Positions 34,601 through 43,010 of a stretch of DNA of 64,000 bases are shown piece by piece (the first letter of the stretch is position 1; each line of letters starts with the position of its first letter). This DNA is from Erysipelothrix sp. HDW6A (GTDB lineage: Bacteria > Bacillota_I > Bacilli_A > Erysipelotrichales > Erysipelotrichaceae): the NCBI RefSeq assembly GCF_011400295.1, contig NZ_CP049859.1, positions 682,001-746,000 of the forward strand, given 5' to 3'. The position numbers were made by a program, and so were the translations under genes. A model generated the notes under the pieces. The model was given only the letters and a program-made list of their open reading frames with translations, did not search any database and had not been told where the DNA came from.

Positions 34601-37125
34601 AATTCTTACCACTTTGTGGTGTCGGATTTGGTATTCGAAGTGTTGAAACCAATGAGTTTGTAACACTTCGTTATGCAGATGGTAAACATATCGTTGAAGA
34701 GAGCGTTTGGTATACTGATGAGAACGGTGAAATCTTTACTCGAGGAATGCTCACTGCAGGAGAATACGAACTCGTTGAAGTTGCGCCACTTGAAGGGTAT
34801 CAACCAATCGCACCGAAACGCTTTACCGTTGATGAAAATCAAACATACATCGATTTAGGTAGTCTTATTGGTCTATCACTGGACGCGGGAGAAATCGTCA
34901 ACTACTGGAATCGTGGCGACATCCAAATTGGTAAATATGATCCTGAATTGGACATTTACTTACCAAACTTTGGATTTAACCTTTATGACATTGACAACAA
35001 TCTTCTCGGATACTATGAAACAGACTCAGATGGTTTCGTAACAATTCCTAACTTGAAATATGGATTGTATGACATTGAAGAAATCAAAGTCGATGGCGAG
35101 TACTTACTCAACCCATCACAAAAACGTGAACGGATCTTTGTAGAAGAACACGAAAAGACATACACAGTTATCTTTGAAAACGTACAACCTAAAGGAAAAC
35201 TTGAAGGTCTTAAACTTGATTACAAGGACAACACTGGAGTACAAGGAGCAGAATATGGACTTTATACTTTAGAAGAGGAACTCGAACAATCAACGTTTAC
35301 AGACGAAAACGGTAAATTTATATTTGAAGGTTTCCGTCTTGGAAAATACTATGTACAAGAAATCGCAACCGTAGATGGTTATCGTATTGATGATACGAAG
35401 TATTATGTAGATTTTGAGTATGCTGATGAACATACAGCAATCATTTTACAAACACTCATAGTTGAAGAAATGCGAGTGCCTGAAATTCAAACAGAAGCTG
35501 CTTTTGTGGAACGAGATAAAGAAGATCCAAACATTGTGACTTTAGTTGACCACGTACATTATGAAAATCTTGTGCTTGGTAAAGAGTATACAGTCGAAGG
35601 AATCTTAATGAATCCAGAAACAGGCTTACCAATTCTTATTAATGGAGATGAAGTTACAGGATCTACAACATTCATTGCTGATAAGCATGATGGTATCGTA
35701 GATGTCATCTTTACCTTTGATGCAAGTAAACTTGAAACACGTAAAGTGGTAGTCTTTGAAGATTTACTTGAAGAAGGAACACCAATGGCATTCCATCACG
35801 ACTTAAAGGATATTCATCAAACAGTTGAGATTCCAGAAATTGAAACTGAAGCATCCTTTACAGAACGTGATGAGAAAGATGCTAACATTGTGACACTCAC
35901 TGATACTGTTTCTTATTCAGGATTTGTGGTTGGAAAAGAATATGTCACAACCGCAATACTTATGGATCCTAACACTGGACTTCCAACCCTTATTGATGGA
36001 AAAGAAATTACAGGATCTACAACATTCACTCCAACAGAAACATCAGGAATCGTTGATGTCACTGTAACATTTGATGCAAGTAAACTTGAAACAAATCGAG
36101 TTGTATTCTTTGAACGTACTACTGAAGAAGACCGACTCATTGCCCTTCATACAGACATCAATGATGTTAAACAAACGGTAGAGCTTCCTGAAGTTGGAAC
36201 AACCTTGTCATTCTCAGAACGAGATAAGAATGAACCAAACATTGTTACTTTAACTGATGAAGTTCGCTACAGTGGACTAGTCGTTGGTAAAGAGTACACA
36301 GTGAATGGTAAGCTCATGGATGGCCATATTGGGGAAGCAATTTTAATTGATGGACAGGAAGTAACAGGTTCTACAACATTCATCCCTACTGAAACAGCAG
36401 GAACAGTTCACGTTGATTTTGTCTTTGATCAAAACAAACTCTTGACAAACAAAGTAGTAGCGTTCGAAGAAGTTCGTGAAGGTGAACGTCTCATTGCAGT
36501 CCATGCCGATATTAACGACATAGATCAAACAATCGATGTTATTACTTATCGCATTCTTAAGAAAGATGCCATTTCTAAAATCGTTCTTGATGAAGCAGAA
36601 TTCACACGTTGGGACCAAGATGGAAATATCCTCGAAGTTAAGAAAACGGATGAAAACGGTGTTGTAGAATTCAAACTCTTCTATGGAGAAATTAATACAG
36701 CCAAGGAGACAGATGCACCTGTGGGGTATGTTCTTAGTGATGAAATCGTCACAATGGATACCACAATTCATGAAGACGGTACACTCTTTGAAATTGAGTA
36801 CTATAATGATCTACTTCCAATTGTGGAATTACCAGGAGCAGGATACAGTAATACAAATCTTCATCTTGGAATGTTTGTAAGTCTACTAGGTCTCATCCTA
36901 CTCTTAGCTGCAATTCTACGTAAACGTTTCGCAAAAGAAGATGTCATCACACAAGTACTCTTTGTTGATGAACCTTTCTATAGCGAAATTGTGAAGGAAG
37001 ATGCATCCCAGGAACATGAATTTGTTAGTGGCGTTATCGGAAGTGGCCACAAAACAAACAAAGAAGATATTACTGATTTAGAGTCAACACTTTATGTTGA
37101 ACCGGATGAAAAACAAAACGAATAA
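31663..37125 (+). CDS. giant surface adhesin with thioester, Cna-B-like and VaFE domains
   Basis: An 1820-residue surface protein. Order: signal peptide (about 1-37); a beta domain; an acidic Glu/Thr-rich spacer (about 140-205); a thioester domain with the reactive Cys in AVCLDP (about 272-277) and the partner Gln in FAQQELTW (about 325); then at least seven SpaA/Cna-B-like domains (about 480-1260, recurring ADGKHIVEE, GKYRIEELATVEGY, GYYETDSDG types); three VaFE repeats of about 117 residues starting near 1272, 1389 and 1508 (FxERD--D-NIVTL, GSTTF, FDASKLET); one more Cna-B-like domain; LPGAG and a membrane segment (about 1721-1750); and an unusual charged tail of about 65 residues. Thioester domains bind host or cell surfaces covalently; here it may promote mating contacts. 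AAGGAGG precedes the ATG. Confidence 0.88.
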   Translation: MNRKTKRKLKPVVKGLRMFALITLSLLALLPSFTVKADEREVYSNPHFALEINRDEVNNLKLSAEVSSEEVEIQEITLVSDNGTRITEKAVKNEQGSYNVQFAVGKNGNFKIEVKYSFDALQKSISVDFELKYDTYQEQMLEAPKEDIESSSEFLEQEATQEVAEVETETPEEEKQDATLPVETETEASEEVVEDEPNADSEETKLPWMNMRTGEVTYYSDEEIETFNAQARASGILTVPNKFQAQYRIDSYSGGWQGTKYTWGVAYIDGDYAVCLDPTREAGHGNNYLSEGFFDSLPDAQQDRIWLINYFGIGFEGDTNPHRFFAQQELTWEEMTIEQVRGYGGNEKFQISWTGSQGEDLALINQYKTEIQSLMSTYYTRPSFHNVSYDVKIGDTLTLTDTNNVLERFDVTVPSGVELISKSGNTFQVRITSKDANGQDITFSKKYQPSATTTTAWGYGDAQKVFTAGRDKYDPLESWVSLNFKAGNLDLGKRDTNNVIYAGVEFELSKDKSSILQTLTTKANGRVLVEGLDEGNYFVREKKVPINLVINTEWVPLTITAGETTTYTAVNDIKPSLILGKQDTEGTWYANIDFEYSYDKVNILGNIKTGANGKTAPIENLNAGTIYVREVNVTKPLIVDTEWKAVTLKNNETASYTAVNEIATWQFSLHKQDEHGKGIAVTFDVYDDKGVHTGTLSTDTNGDFLSGKLPLGSVTLVEKYAPAGVVLDKTPIKLTGTYKDQHTSVVLVSKTVTNFYRDFDITLLKLEDDSDVFNPELHGQTIEGVKLAYKAREAIYEGSSLIYKAGDLVGEALTNAEGKVFFKELPAGKYRIEELATVEGYQLHDGYWDMDVEYTGSDATVSVVQVGKTLTNTPIYGGVELVKANGTATERLEGGVFELYYHDKLLGTYTSDKDGRIVVNGLRHSTGNAYSFKEIKSPWGYWINEEPIYFDISTQGEMVYLIAPNNLIEVHVEWNKINEEFLPLCGVGFGIRSVETNEFVTLRYADGKHIVEESVWYTDENGEIFTRGMLTAGEYELVEVAPLEGYQPIAPKRFTVDENQTYIDLGSLIGLSLDAGEIVNYWNRGDIQIGKYDPELDIYLPNFGFNLYDIDNNLLGYYETDSDGFVTIPNLKYGLYDIEEIKVDGEYLLNPSQKRERIFVEEHEKTYTVIFENVQPKGKLEGLKLDYKDNTGVQGAEYGLYTLEEELEQSTFTDENGKFIFEGFRLGKYYVQEIATVDGYRIDDTKYYVDFEYADEHTAIILQTLIVEEMRVPEIQTEAAFVERDKEDPNIVTLVDHVHYENLVLGKEYTVEGILMNPETGLPILINGDEVTGSTTFIADKHDGIVDVIFTFDASKLETRKVVVFEDLLEEGTPMAFHHDLKDIHQTVEIPEIETEASFTERDEKDANIVTLTDTVSYSGFVVGKEYVTTAILMDPNTGLPTLIDGKEITGSTTFTPTETSGIVDVTVTFDASKLETNRVVFFERTTEEDRLIALHTDINDVKQTVELPEVGTTLSFSERDKNEPNIVTLTDEVRYSGLVVGKEYTVNGKLMDGHIGEAILIDGQEVTGSTTFIPTETAGTVHVDFVFDQNKLLTNKVVAFEEVREGERLIAVHADINDIDQTIDVITYRILKKDAISKIVLDEAEFTRWDQDGNILEVKKTDENGVVEFKLFYGEINTAKETDAPVGYVLSDEIVTMDTTIHEDGTLFEIEYYNDLLPIVELPGAGYSNTNLHLGMFVSLLGLILLLAAILRKRFAKEDVITQVLFVDEPFYSEIVKEDASQEHEFVSGVIGSGHKTNKEDITDLESTLYVEPDEKQNE

Positions 37126-37162
37126 CACTGCAAGATATGCTTCTTGCGCACAACATAGAGCA

Positions 37163-37182
37163 ACATAGCAAATCTGCCATGT
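37163..37182. repeat. element palindrome, copy 4 (centre AATC)
   Basis: ACATAGCAAATCTGCCATGT, one mismatch in the right arm. Flanking bases extend the pairing (GCA...TGC) and TTTTT follows, so this copy could also end transcription. Confidence 0.85.
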
Positions 37183-37211
37183 TGCTTTTTACTATAGAAA
37201 TGGAGAAAACA

Positions 37212-38108
37212 ATGCAAGAAAAAATCTTACAAACTATACAAGATATACGTGAACTTGATGGAAACATCCAGGTAGTCTTGTTGCGTGGAGGTTGTTATCA
37301 ATTTGCGAAATATTTAAAACGTCACTTTCCAGAAGGAGACATTTACCTAACACAAAATATGACTCATGCTGTTTTTAAATACGATGACTCCTATTATGAT
37401 ATTCAAGGACAAAGAGAGAAAGCAGAAAAATACATTCCTTTACCTGAAGATACAAGAACATTAGAAGAAATAGAATCCTGGAATAGTATTAGAAATATTG
37501 AGTTTAATGATCGTCAAGTTGTTTATCTCTCAACAAAACCTATCAAAGAAATCCCCGTTGGAGGAAAATTTATTAGTGTTGATGATGAAGGAAAAATTTA
37601 TTATAAGGCTCAAACCATTTTGCAACCAATCTTTCGAATAAGTATGTGTGTGATTGGCTGGATGCTGTTTTATTCAGGTTATCTACTGTTTAACAACTCA
37701 TTACAAGATATATTCAAATCAGCTTCGGTTATTGAAGTATTAAAGAAACCTGCTTTATATGTTGTTGGGATGGTACTCTATTTGCTGTTTGTCTTGTTAA
37801 AAGAGTCCATGCAAACAGATTTTCTGGATAGGAAAAATAAAGTGATTGAGTCACTGAGTTTCAAATCGATGGTACTTGTTGTTGGTGCAACTTTCTTAGT
37901 TCTTCTAGGAGGTACTGAAGAGTATTCAATTATTAGAGAACTCATTCCTGTTGCAGTTGGGTTAAAGATACTCACCTTTGTGTTGTTTGAAATTATTTTT
38001 CTATTTTCATTTTTAACTCTTAGTAGGCAAACACGGATTACACTGTTTGAACAATCAGGTCACACAGTACAAATGGGAGTGCCATTGAGAGGTGGTGAAG
38101 AGCATTAA
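37212..38108 (+). CDS. membrane protein with N-terminal Cys-His-Asp (peptidase-like) domain
   Basis: A 298-residue protein. The N-terminal 85 residues look like a small papain/transglutaminase-type fold: RGGCYQFAKYL (Cys about residue 26), THAVFKYDDSYYDIQG (His and Asp about 55-70), which would be a catalytic triad. Membrane segments follow (about 140-280, four), and the protein ends in the cytoplasm or outside. The ATG at 37212 has GGAGA six bases before it; the longer frame from 37137 runs through the palindrome and is rejected. No family is recognised with confidence. It lies between the adhesin and the lipoprotein and overlaps the latter's start. Confidence 0.55.
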   Translation: MQEKILQTIQDIRELDGNIQVVLLRGGCYQFAKYLKRHFPEGDIYLTQNMTHAVFKYDDSYYDIQGQREKAEKYIPLPEDTRTLEEIESWNSIRNIEFNDRQVVYLSTKPIKEIPVGGKFISVDDEGKIYYKAQTILQPIFRISMCVIGWMLFYSGYLLFNNSLQDIFKSASVIEVLKKPALYVVGMVLYLLFVLLKESMQTDFLDRKNKVIESLSFKSMVLVVGATFLVLLGGTEEYSIIRELIPVAVGLKILTFVLFEIIFLFSFLTLSRQTRITLFEQSGHTVQMGVPLRGGEEH

Positions 38109-38949
38109 AAGGATTAGTATATTAGTTGTTTTGTTGGTGCTATTGGCAGGATGCAGTATGGACTTTTTATCCAAACGTCCAAAGCTCTCACTTACCACCA
38201 AAGAAGACACAGTCGAATATGGCGAAAAGCTTGATTTGAAATCATACATTGAGTCATCTTCTGTAGATGACATTTTTATTAGTGAGTTTGATCCATTTAC
38301 TGTTGGAAAGCAAGAGATTACTTTTTCAGCAATCCGTAACGGAGAGACACTCGAAGTCGCGTTAATTCTTAATGTTGTGGATTCGAAATCACCATCCTTC
38401 AGTACTAAAGCAGAAGAAATTCTCATTGTAGAAGGCGATGCCTTTGAACCTTCATATTATTTCAAAGCAAGTGATCCTATTGATGGTGAAGTTGATGTGT
38501 CAATTAAGGAGGACCTGGATACTGAGAAATTAGGAATGACTCTATACACTGTGATTGCTGAAGATAAGAACGGAAATCAAAATTCCGTAACATTCAATCT
38601 TGTAGTTAAAGGAAAAGACGAAGTAGCAGCAATCGAAGAGAATCTGAAACCAGAAGTTCCTGATACGCCAAGCAGTCAAGAGAAACCACAAACACAGGCA
38701 CCCCCATCAACAAATCAAACACCTACAGAAAAACCGAAACCAGCACCTTCACAACCTTCAAACAAAGCAGACCCTCATACCAAAGAGTTTCTACTGTCAC
38801 AGGGATATGTGAATGATCCAACAGCAGGTGGTAAAGATGTAACGAATGCTTGTGCAGTATATATCAGTAAGTTTCCAAATAATGCGCGTGCATGTAGGCC
38901 AATATATGAAGGACGACAAGTTAAAGGACAACTTGCAGTCATTGAATAA
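38095..38949 (+). CDS. surface lipoprotein with DUF5011-like domains
   Basis: A 284-residue lipoprotein: the lipobox LLAGC ends a hydrophobic signal (Cys about residue 20). Two immunoglobulin-like regions follow (about 35-95 and 98-175, with DSKSPSFSTKAEEI and DKNGNQNSVTFNLVV), then a Pro/Gln/Thr stalk and a C-terminal domain with two cysteines (NACAVYISKFPNNARACRPIYEG). The order matches the protein at 30425. A GTG start is used, at 38095 or 38092, behind GAGAGG; the start overlaps the previous gene by 14 bases. Probably a donor-surface or transfer-channel component; that is inference. Confidence 0.7.
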   Translation: MKSIKRISILVVLLVLLAGCSMDFLSKRPKLSLTTKEDTVEYGEKLDLKSYIESSSVDDIFISEFDPFTVGKQEITFSAIRNGETLEVALILNVVDSKSPSFSTKAEEILIVEGDAFEPSYYFKASDPIDGEVDVSIKEDLDTEKLGMTLYTVIAEDKNGNQNSVTFNLVVKGKDEVAAIEENLKPEVPDTPSSQEKPQTQAPPSTNQTPTEKPKPAPSQPSNKADPHTKEFLLSQGYVNDPTAGGKDVTNACAVYISKFPNNARACRPIYEGRQVKGQLAVIE

Positions 38950-38951
38950 TT

Positions 38952-38971
38952 ACCTAGCAAATCTGCTATGT
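38952..38971. repeat. element palindrome, copy 5 (centre AATC)
   Basis: ACCTAGCAAATCTGCTATGT, left half-site with the C variant. It lies two bases after the lipoprotein stop and 10 bases before the next ribosome site. Confidence 0.9.
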
Positions 38972-38993
38972 AAGAGAAAGAGAAGGTGAAAGT

Positions 38994-39497
38994 ATGAAAA
39001 AAGTTTTGTTGAGTGATTTGAAAAATGAACACAATGGTAATATTCTCCTAAGTGGTGATGTTGAGAGTGGAAAATCAGAACAAATGAAAGCATGGATTAA
39101 AGAAGTGATGGAACAAACTGATGAAGCAGTTGTATTTTTGGATTTTCAGAGTCAATATGCTTACATTGTTGCTAAAAAATTTATGAGGCAATCACGTTTT
39201 CATAGTATGGTACTTAATCCAAATGAGTTTGATAGAACTGTAATGAAATTTTTGAATGTCATTATGGAACTTAATCAGTACTCAGAAAGAAGGCTGAATA
39301 TTCTAATTGATAGTATTGACGATTTTTATGAGTTAGGAGTCATGCTAGATTTGATCGTGATGTTGAAGTACTCAAGAGTTAATAACACGCGAATAATAAT
39401 GACCAAGACTACAAGAAATGTAGGAACACATGATGAAAAAAGGACCTTATCTTGTCTTGAAGAATTTGTAGAAAACAAACTGTCTTCTAATATCTAA
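38994..39497 (+). CDS. small P-loop ATPase-like protein
   Basis: A 167-residue protein with Walker A GDVESGKS (about residues 21-28), and hydrophobic-acidic Walker B-like LNILIDSIDDF (about 100-110). The length covers little more than one core domain; it looks like a reduced relative of VirD4/FtsK-type ATPases (motif about DFQSQYAYIVAKKFM resembles the region after Walker A). It has no membrane part. AAGGTGAA precedes the ATG. It might assist the coupling protein or DNA processing; the family is uncertain. Confidence 0.5.
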   Translation: MKKVLLSDLKNEHNGNILLSGDVESGKSEQMKAWIKEVMEQTDEAVVFLDFQSQYAYIVAKKFMRQSRFHSMVLNPNEFDRTVMKFLNVIMELNQYSERRLNILIDSIDDFYELGVMLDLIVMLKYSRVNNTRIIMTKTTRNVGTHDEKRTLSCLEEFVENKLSSNI

Positions 39498-39518
39498 GGT
39501 CAAACAAAGAAAATAGCA

Positions 39519-39538
39519 ACATAGCAAATCTGCTATGT
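39519..39538. repeat. element palindrome, copy 6 (centre AATC)
   Basis: ACATAGCAAATCTGCTATGT with perfect arms, identical to copy 1. Copies 6 and 7 are 47 bp apart. Confidence 0.9.
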
Positions 39539-39565
39539 AGCAAAATATTAAGAAAAACAATAATC

Positions 39566-39585
39566 ACCTAGCAAATCTGCTATGT
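39566..39585. repeat. element palindrome, copy 7 (centre AATC)
   Basis: ACCTAGCAAATCTGCTATGT, identical to copy 5. Flanks AATC/GATT extend the pairing and TTTTTT follows. Confidence 0.9.
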
Positions 39586-39615
39586 GATTTTTTATGACAG
39601 AAAGGAGCTTTCGAC

Positions 39616-39693
39616 ATGAAGGAACTATTAGAATTTTTAGATGTCTATGAATGCGAATGTTACAGTGAAGAGGAAGACTTCAATGACAGTTAA
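39616..39693 (+). CDS. 25-residue acidic peptide coupled to the ArdC/Toprim gene
   Basis: AAAGGAG lies eight bases before an ATG that opens 25 codons (DVYECECYSEEEDFNDS at the end), finishing in TAA 11 bases inside the next gene. The large gene lacks a good ribosome site of its own, so the short ORF is probably translated first and hands ribosomes on. It may have no function as a peptide. Confidence 0.5.
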   Translation: MKELLEFLDVYECECYSEEEDFNDS

Positions 39694-42600
39694 GAAACCA
39701 TACAATCCAAGAGATAAAATCCAAAAAGAATTACTTGAAGCGGTTCTTCAGTCTCTTGAAGAAGAACGAATTCCCTGGAAGCGTCCTTGGGATGATTCCA
39801 TGTTTTTACCCGTGAATGCTGTGACTGGAAAACCTTATGCAAAAGCCAATCTTTTTAATCTGATGATACAAGCTAATGCTAAAGGATATACCGACCCGCG
39901 TTGGTGTACGATCAAACAGGCCAACTCGAAAAACTGGCGTATCAAAAAAGGTTCTAAAGCATCCACGATATTCAAAACTAATATTATCAATAAAGAAACA
40001 GGACAGATTGTAGATCTTCGCGACATTGAAAAATTAAGTGAAGCAGAAATAAAAGAACTGATGCCAAAACTTAAAAAGCATACACGAACCTACAATGTCT
40101 TTAATGCATCTCAAATCATTGGGATCCCTAAGCTTTCCAAAAATGACACAATACGGTTTGAATATGATGAGACGGAGTCACAAAGAGTTCTTGATACACT
40201 ACTTCAAAATATGAATGTGGACATGAGACAAGGAACGAGTGCTAGTTATTCTCCAACAGAAGACCTTGTAACAATACCACCACTTGATTCGTTTAAATCA
40301 AGTCAAGACTACTTTGCAACATCATTCCATGAATTGACGCATGCTACAGGCCATGCAAGTCGCTTAAACCGAGACCTTAACAGTACCTTTGGAACACCAG
40401 GTTATGGAAAAGAAGAGCTAGTTGCTGAATTCAATGCCATGCTTCTAGGAATTGACCTGGGACTCATCAATGATGAAATTGATGTCGAAAACCACAAGGC
40501 TTATTGTCAGTCGTGGTATGCATCACTAAAGGACAATCCAGAAGGTCTTTATGATGCGCTCAATGAAGCATATCGTGCGAGAACATACATGCATGAAAAA
40601 GGCGAGATTGAATTAGCGATGCCTAAAAAAGTACTTGAAGTGAATCGTGATACTTTAAGAGCATCCGTACTCATTCAAGACTATGCAGAGACTGTATTAG
40701 GATTTGGAGTCGAAGCAACATCAGGTGGACTTTATCAACTCACAGAACATCCATCCTGTAAGATCTATCCGGATAACAGTTTTCATCGCTTCTCACAACA
40801 AGTGGGCGGAGACATCTTCGATTTCATTATGCACTTTGAAGAAGTCGATTTTAAGGAAAGTTACAAACGAGCTGAAGCCTATTACAATGACTTCAAGCCG
40901 GAGTTAAAAGAAGGTGCTTCAAGAAGTGCTGTGAGTGCTGCACCGAAAGTTCTTGAATTACCACCACAAGCTGCTAATAACGATAAAGTGATTGAGTATC
41001 TCACACAAGAGCGTGGACTAAGTGAAGAACTGGTCAAAGAATTCATACAAAAAGGGTATCTCTATCAAGACTTAAGAAACAATGCAGTCTTTGTTGGATA
41101 TGATGGTCCTATACCGCGTTATGGCATGCGTAGAGGCACGATATCTGATTTTAAGGGGGACGTCAAAGGTTCACAGAAAAACATTGGATTTATGGTCTGG
41201 AACGCCGCTGAAACGCTCATCCTTACTGAAGGTATTATCGATGCCATGAGTTTAATGGAAATGCTGGATGGAAGGGATGATTATAACTACTTATCCATTG
41301 GTGGTGTTTCAAATAGTTTATCGTGCTTTAATCAGTTCTTAGAAAATAAAGAACGTGCCAATGCTATTAAGACAATCATCATTGCTTATGATAATGATGA
41401 AGCGGGTATCGAAGCGCGTGAGTTACTCAGTGCATATATTCAAGAACGTTATCCTTCCTATGATGTAGAAATTCTTGAGCCGATTGAGAAAGATTTCAAT
41501 CAGGATCTCGTAAACAGTCAAACTCAAGAAAATGAAGTGATAGACGAACTGGATACTCAAAATGAAAAACCACAAGTTTCTCAAGAAGCAGCAGGTGTTG
41601 AAGAAAAAAAGTCACAAGAAAGTAGTGATACAGACTTTATGAGACTTACTGAAGAATTCATCGTGGAGCGAGCGAGTCTTGATGACTTAGAAGCTTTAGA
41701 ATCAGAGTATGACAGTGCAGTAAGACTTCAAAACTCAACTCTTGACTCACGTGGGAACAAGTTAGCTGAAGAACTCGATGAATTGTCGTTTGATGAACTT
41801 CAGTATCTCATTCAGTTTAATAAAGCAAAGATTGAACGAGCAGACCGTGTATACCAGGAAGGCATTGGTTTTGTCCAAACAGAGAACGAGAGACTCTCAG
41901 CTTATGATCGTTTTGTCCCAGAAGGTGTTGCAGAACGTGCCAAAAGTTTTTGGATCAATAACATTGCGGATTATCAAGAAGACAATACAAAAAAGATTTC
42001 ACTTGATGAAGCAAGTGTTGTCTTTAATAAATACTTGATTGATAACTTGGGAAAGCATCAGGATCTTGAAACTTCAAAATCTATCCTAAGACAAGATTTC
42101 AAAATGCTCGTAGAATCATCGTATTTTGATACGATTTATCAGCGTCAAAATGAATTGCATCCAGAATATGGTCAACAAGAAATTCAAACAGAAATCGTTC
42201 TGGAACAAAGCGCACCTCATTATGAACGCACTGTACAATCACAGATTCAGGAAGATTTAGAACACAAACGCCAAACACGGGAATATTTAACAGTTCATAT
42301 CAGTGAACGCTATTTGAAAAAGACATTCAAAAATATCGAAAAGAATCGTGCTTACAATGTCATGACCTTTCCAAAAGGAAGTAAGTATGCAGGGTATACC
42401 TATGTAATTCCTGCATCATTTTTTGTAGCACATGGATTTGATGGTGAAACCATGTCTTTATCTCTTCGTGAAGACTACCAATTCAAGGTTACCAAAGGGA
42501 AGTTTGAAAGTGGTAAGTTTGTACCTAGTGATGAACAAACCTTAAGCGCTCATGAACTGATTAGTGCTTATCGCGAATTAGAATATGAACCAGAAAGTCG

Positions 42601-42958
42601 TAAATTTGTACGTCTCACACAAAACCATATTAATGAATTCAAGAGTATGCTTCAAAAGGACAAGCCTTTTGAAGATGGTATGTTATTAGAGCGTGTGGAT
42701 GCTACAGTGCAAGATCGTGATTGGATCATGGTGGAACGTAACAAGATGATGAAGTTACAGAATGAAGTCGCTAGGGAAAATCATGAAGGTGTCAAAATGA
42801 TGATTGATGAAGTTCAAAAAGAACTGAATGACCGTCAAGCAAAATCAAAAGGCAATCAGAAAGAAGAGCCTTTATTAAGTATTGATGATTCCATGTCAAA
42901 GGAAACGTCACCTGAACTTGAACTTGATATGGAAGATGAGATGGAAATGGGAATGTAG
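39683..42958 (+). CDS. ArdC-like/zincin and Toprim (DUF3991-type) conjugation protein
   Basis: A 1091-residue protein. The N-terminal 330 residues match the ArdC family: single-stranded-DNA-binding part (about 5-120, IPWKRPWDD, NLFNLMIQ), then a zincin with HELTH (about 214-218). The middle (about 400-600) resembles DUF3991 plus Toprim, with LILTEGIIDAMS (catalytic Glu about 513) and IIAYDNDEAG. A coiled, acidic C-terminal half follows. ArdC proteins protect incoming DNA from restriction; Toprim parts act as primase or nicking enzymes, so this may protect and copy the transferred strand. The start at 39683 is chosen because the peptide then begins MTVKKPYNPRDK and couples to the leader ORF. 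Confidence 0.8.
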   Translation: MTVKKPYNPRDKIQKELLEAVLQSLEEERIPWKRPWDDSMFLPVNAVTGKPYAKANLFNLMIQANAKGYTDPRWCTIKQANSKNWRIKKGSKASTIFKTNIINKETGQIVDLRDIEKLSEAEIKELMPKLKKHTRTYNVFNASQIIGIPKLSKNDTIRFEYDETESQRVLDTLLQNMNVDMRQGTSASYSPTEDLVTIPPLDSFKSSQDYFATSFHELTHATGHASRLNRDLNSTFGTPGYGKEELVAEFNAMLLGIDLGLINDEIDVENHKAYCQSWYASLKDNPEGLYDALNEAYRARTYMHEKGEIELAMPKKVLEVNRDTLRASVLIQDYAETVLGFGVEATSGGLYQLTEHPSCKIYPDNSFHRFSQQVGGDIFDFIMHFEEVDFKESYKRAEAYYNDFKPELKEGASRSAVSAAPKVLELPPQAANNDKVIEYLTQERGLSEELVKEFIQKGYLYQDLRNNAVFVGYDGPIPRYGMRRGTISDFKGDVKGSQKNIGFMVWNAAETLILTEGIIDAMSLMEMLDGRDDYNYLSIGGVSNSLSCFNQFLENKERANAIKTIIIAYDNDEAGIEARELLSAYIQERYPSYDVEILEPIEKDFNQDLVNSQTQENEVIDELDTQNEKPQVSQEAAGVEEKKSQESSDTDFMRLTEEFIVERASLDDLEALESEYDSAVRLQNSTLDSRGNKLAEELDELSFDELQYLIQFNKAKIERADRVYQEGIGFVQTENERLSAYDRFVPEGVAERAKSFWINNIADYQEDNTKKISLDEASVVFNKYLIDNLGKHQDLETSKSILRQDFKMLVESSYFDTIYQRQNELHPEYGQQEIQTEIVLEQSAPHYERTVQSQIQEDLEHKRQTREYLTVHISERYLKKTFKNIEKNRAYNVMTFPKGSKYAGYTYVIPASFFVAHGFDGETMSLSLREDYQFKVTKGKFESGKFVPSDEQTLSAHELISAYRELEYEPESRKFVRLTQNHINEFKSMLQKDKPFEDGMLLERVDATVQDRDWIMVERNKMMKLQNEVARENHEGVKMMIDEVQKELNDRQAKSKGNQKEEPLLSIDDSMSKETSPELELDMEDEMEMGM

Positions 42959-42960
42959 CA

Positions 42961-42980
42961 ACATAGCAGATTTGCTAGGT
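42961..42980. repeat. element palindrome, copy 8 (centre GATT, inverted)
   Basis: ACATAGCAGATTTGCTAGGT. The centre is the reverse complement of AATC, so this site lies in the opposite orientation to copies 1 and 4-7. Confidence 0.88.
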
Positions 42981-43010
42981 TGTTTTCTTTTTGCAGAAAG
43001 GAGCCAATGT

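Noticed and set aside
31663..37125. LPxTG-anchored pilin backbone
   Set aside because: No pilin-type Lys motif was noted, no sortase gene is adjacent, the signal is LPGAG, and the cytoplasmic tail is too long.
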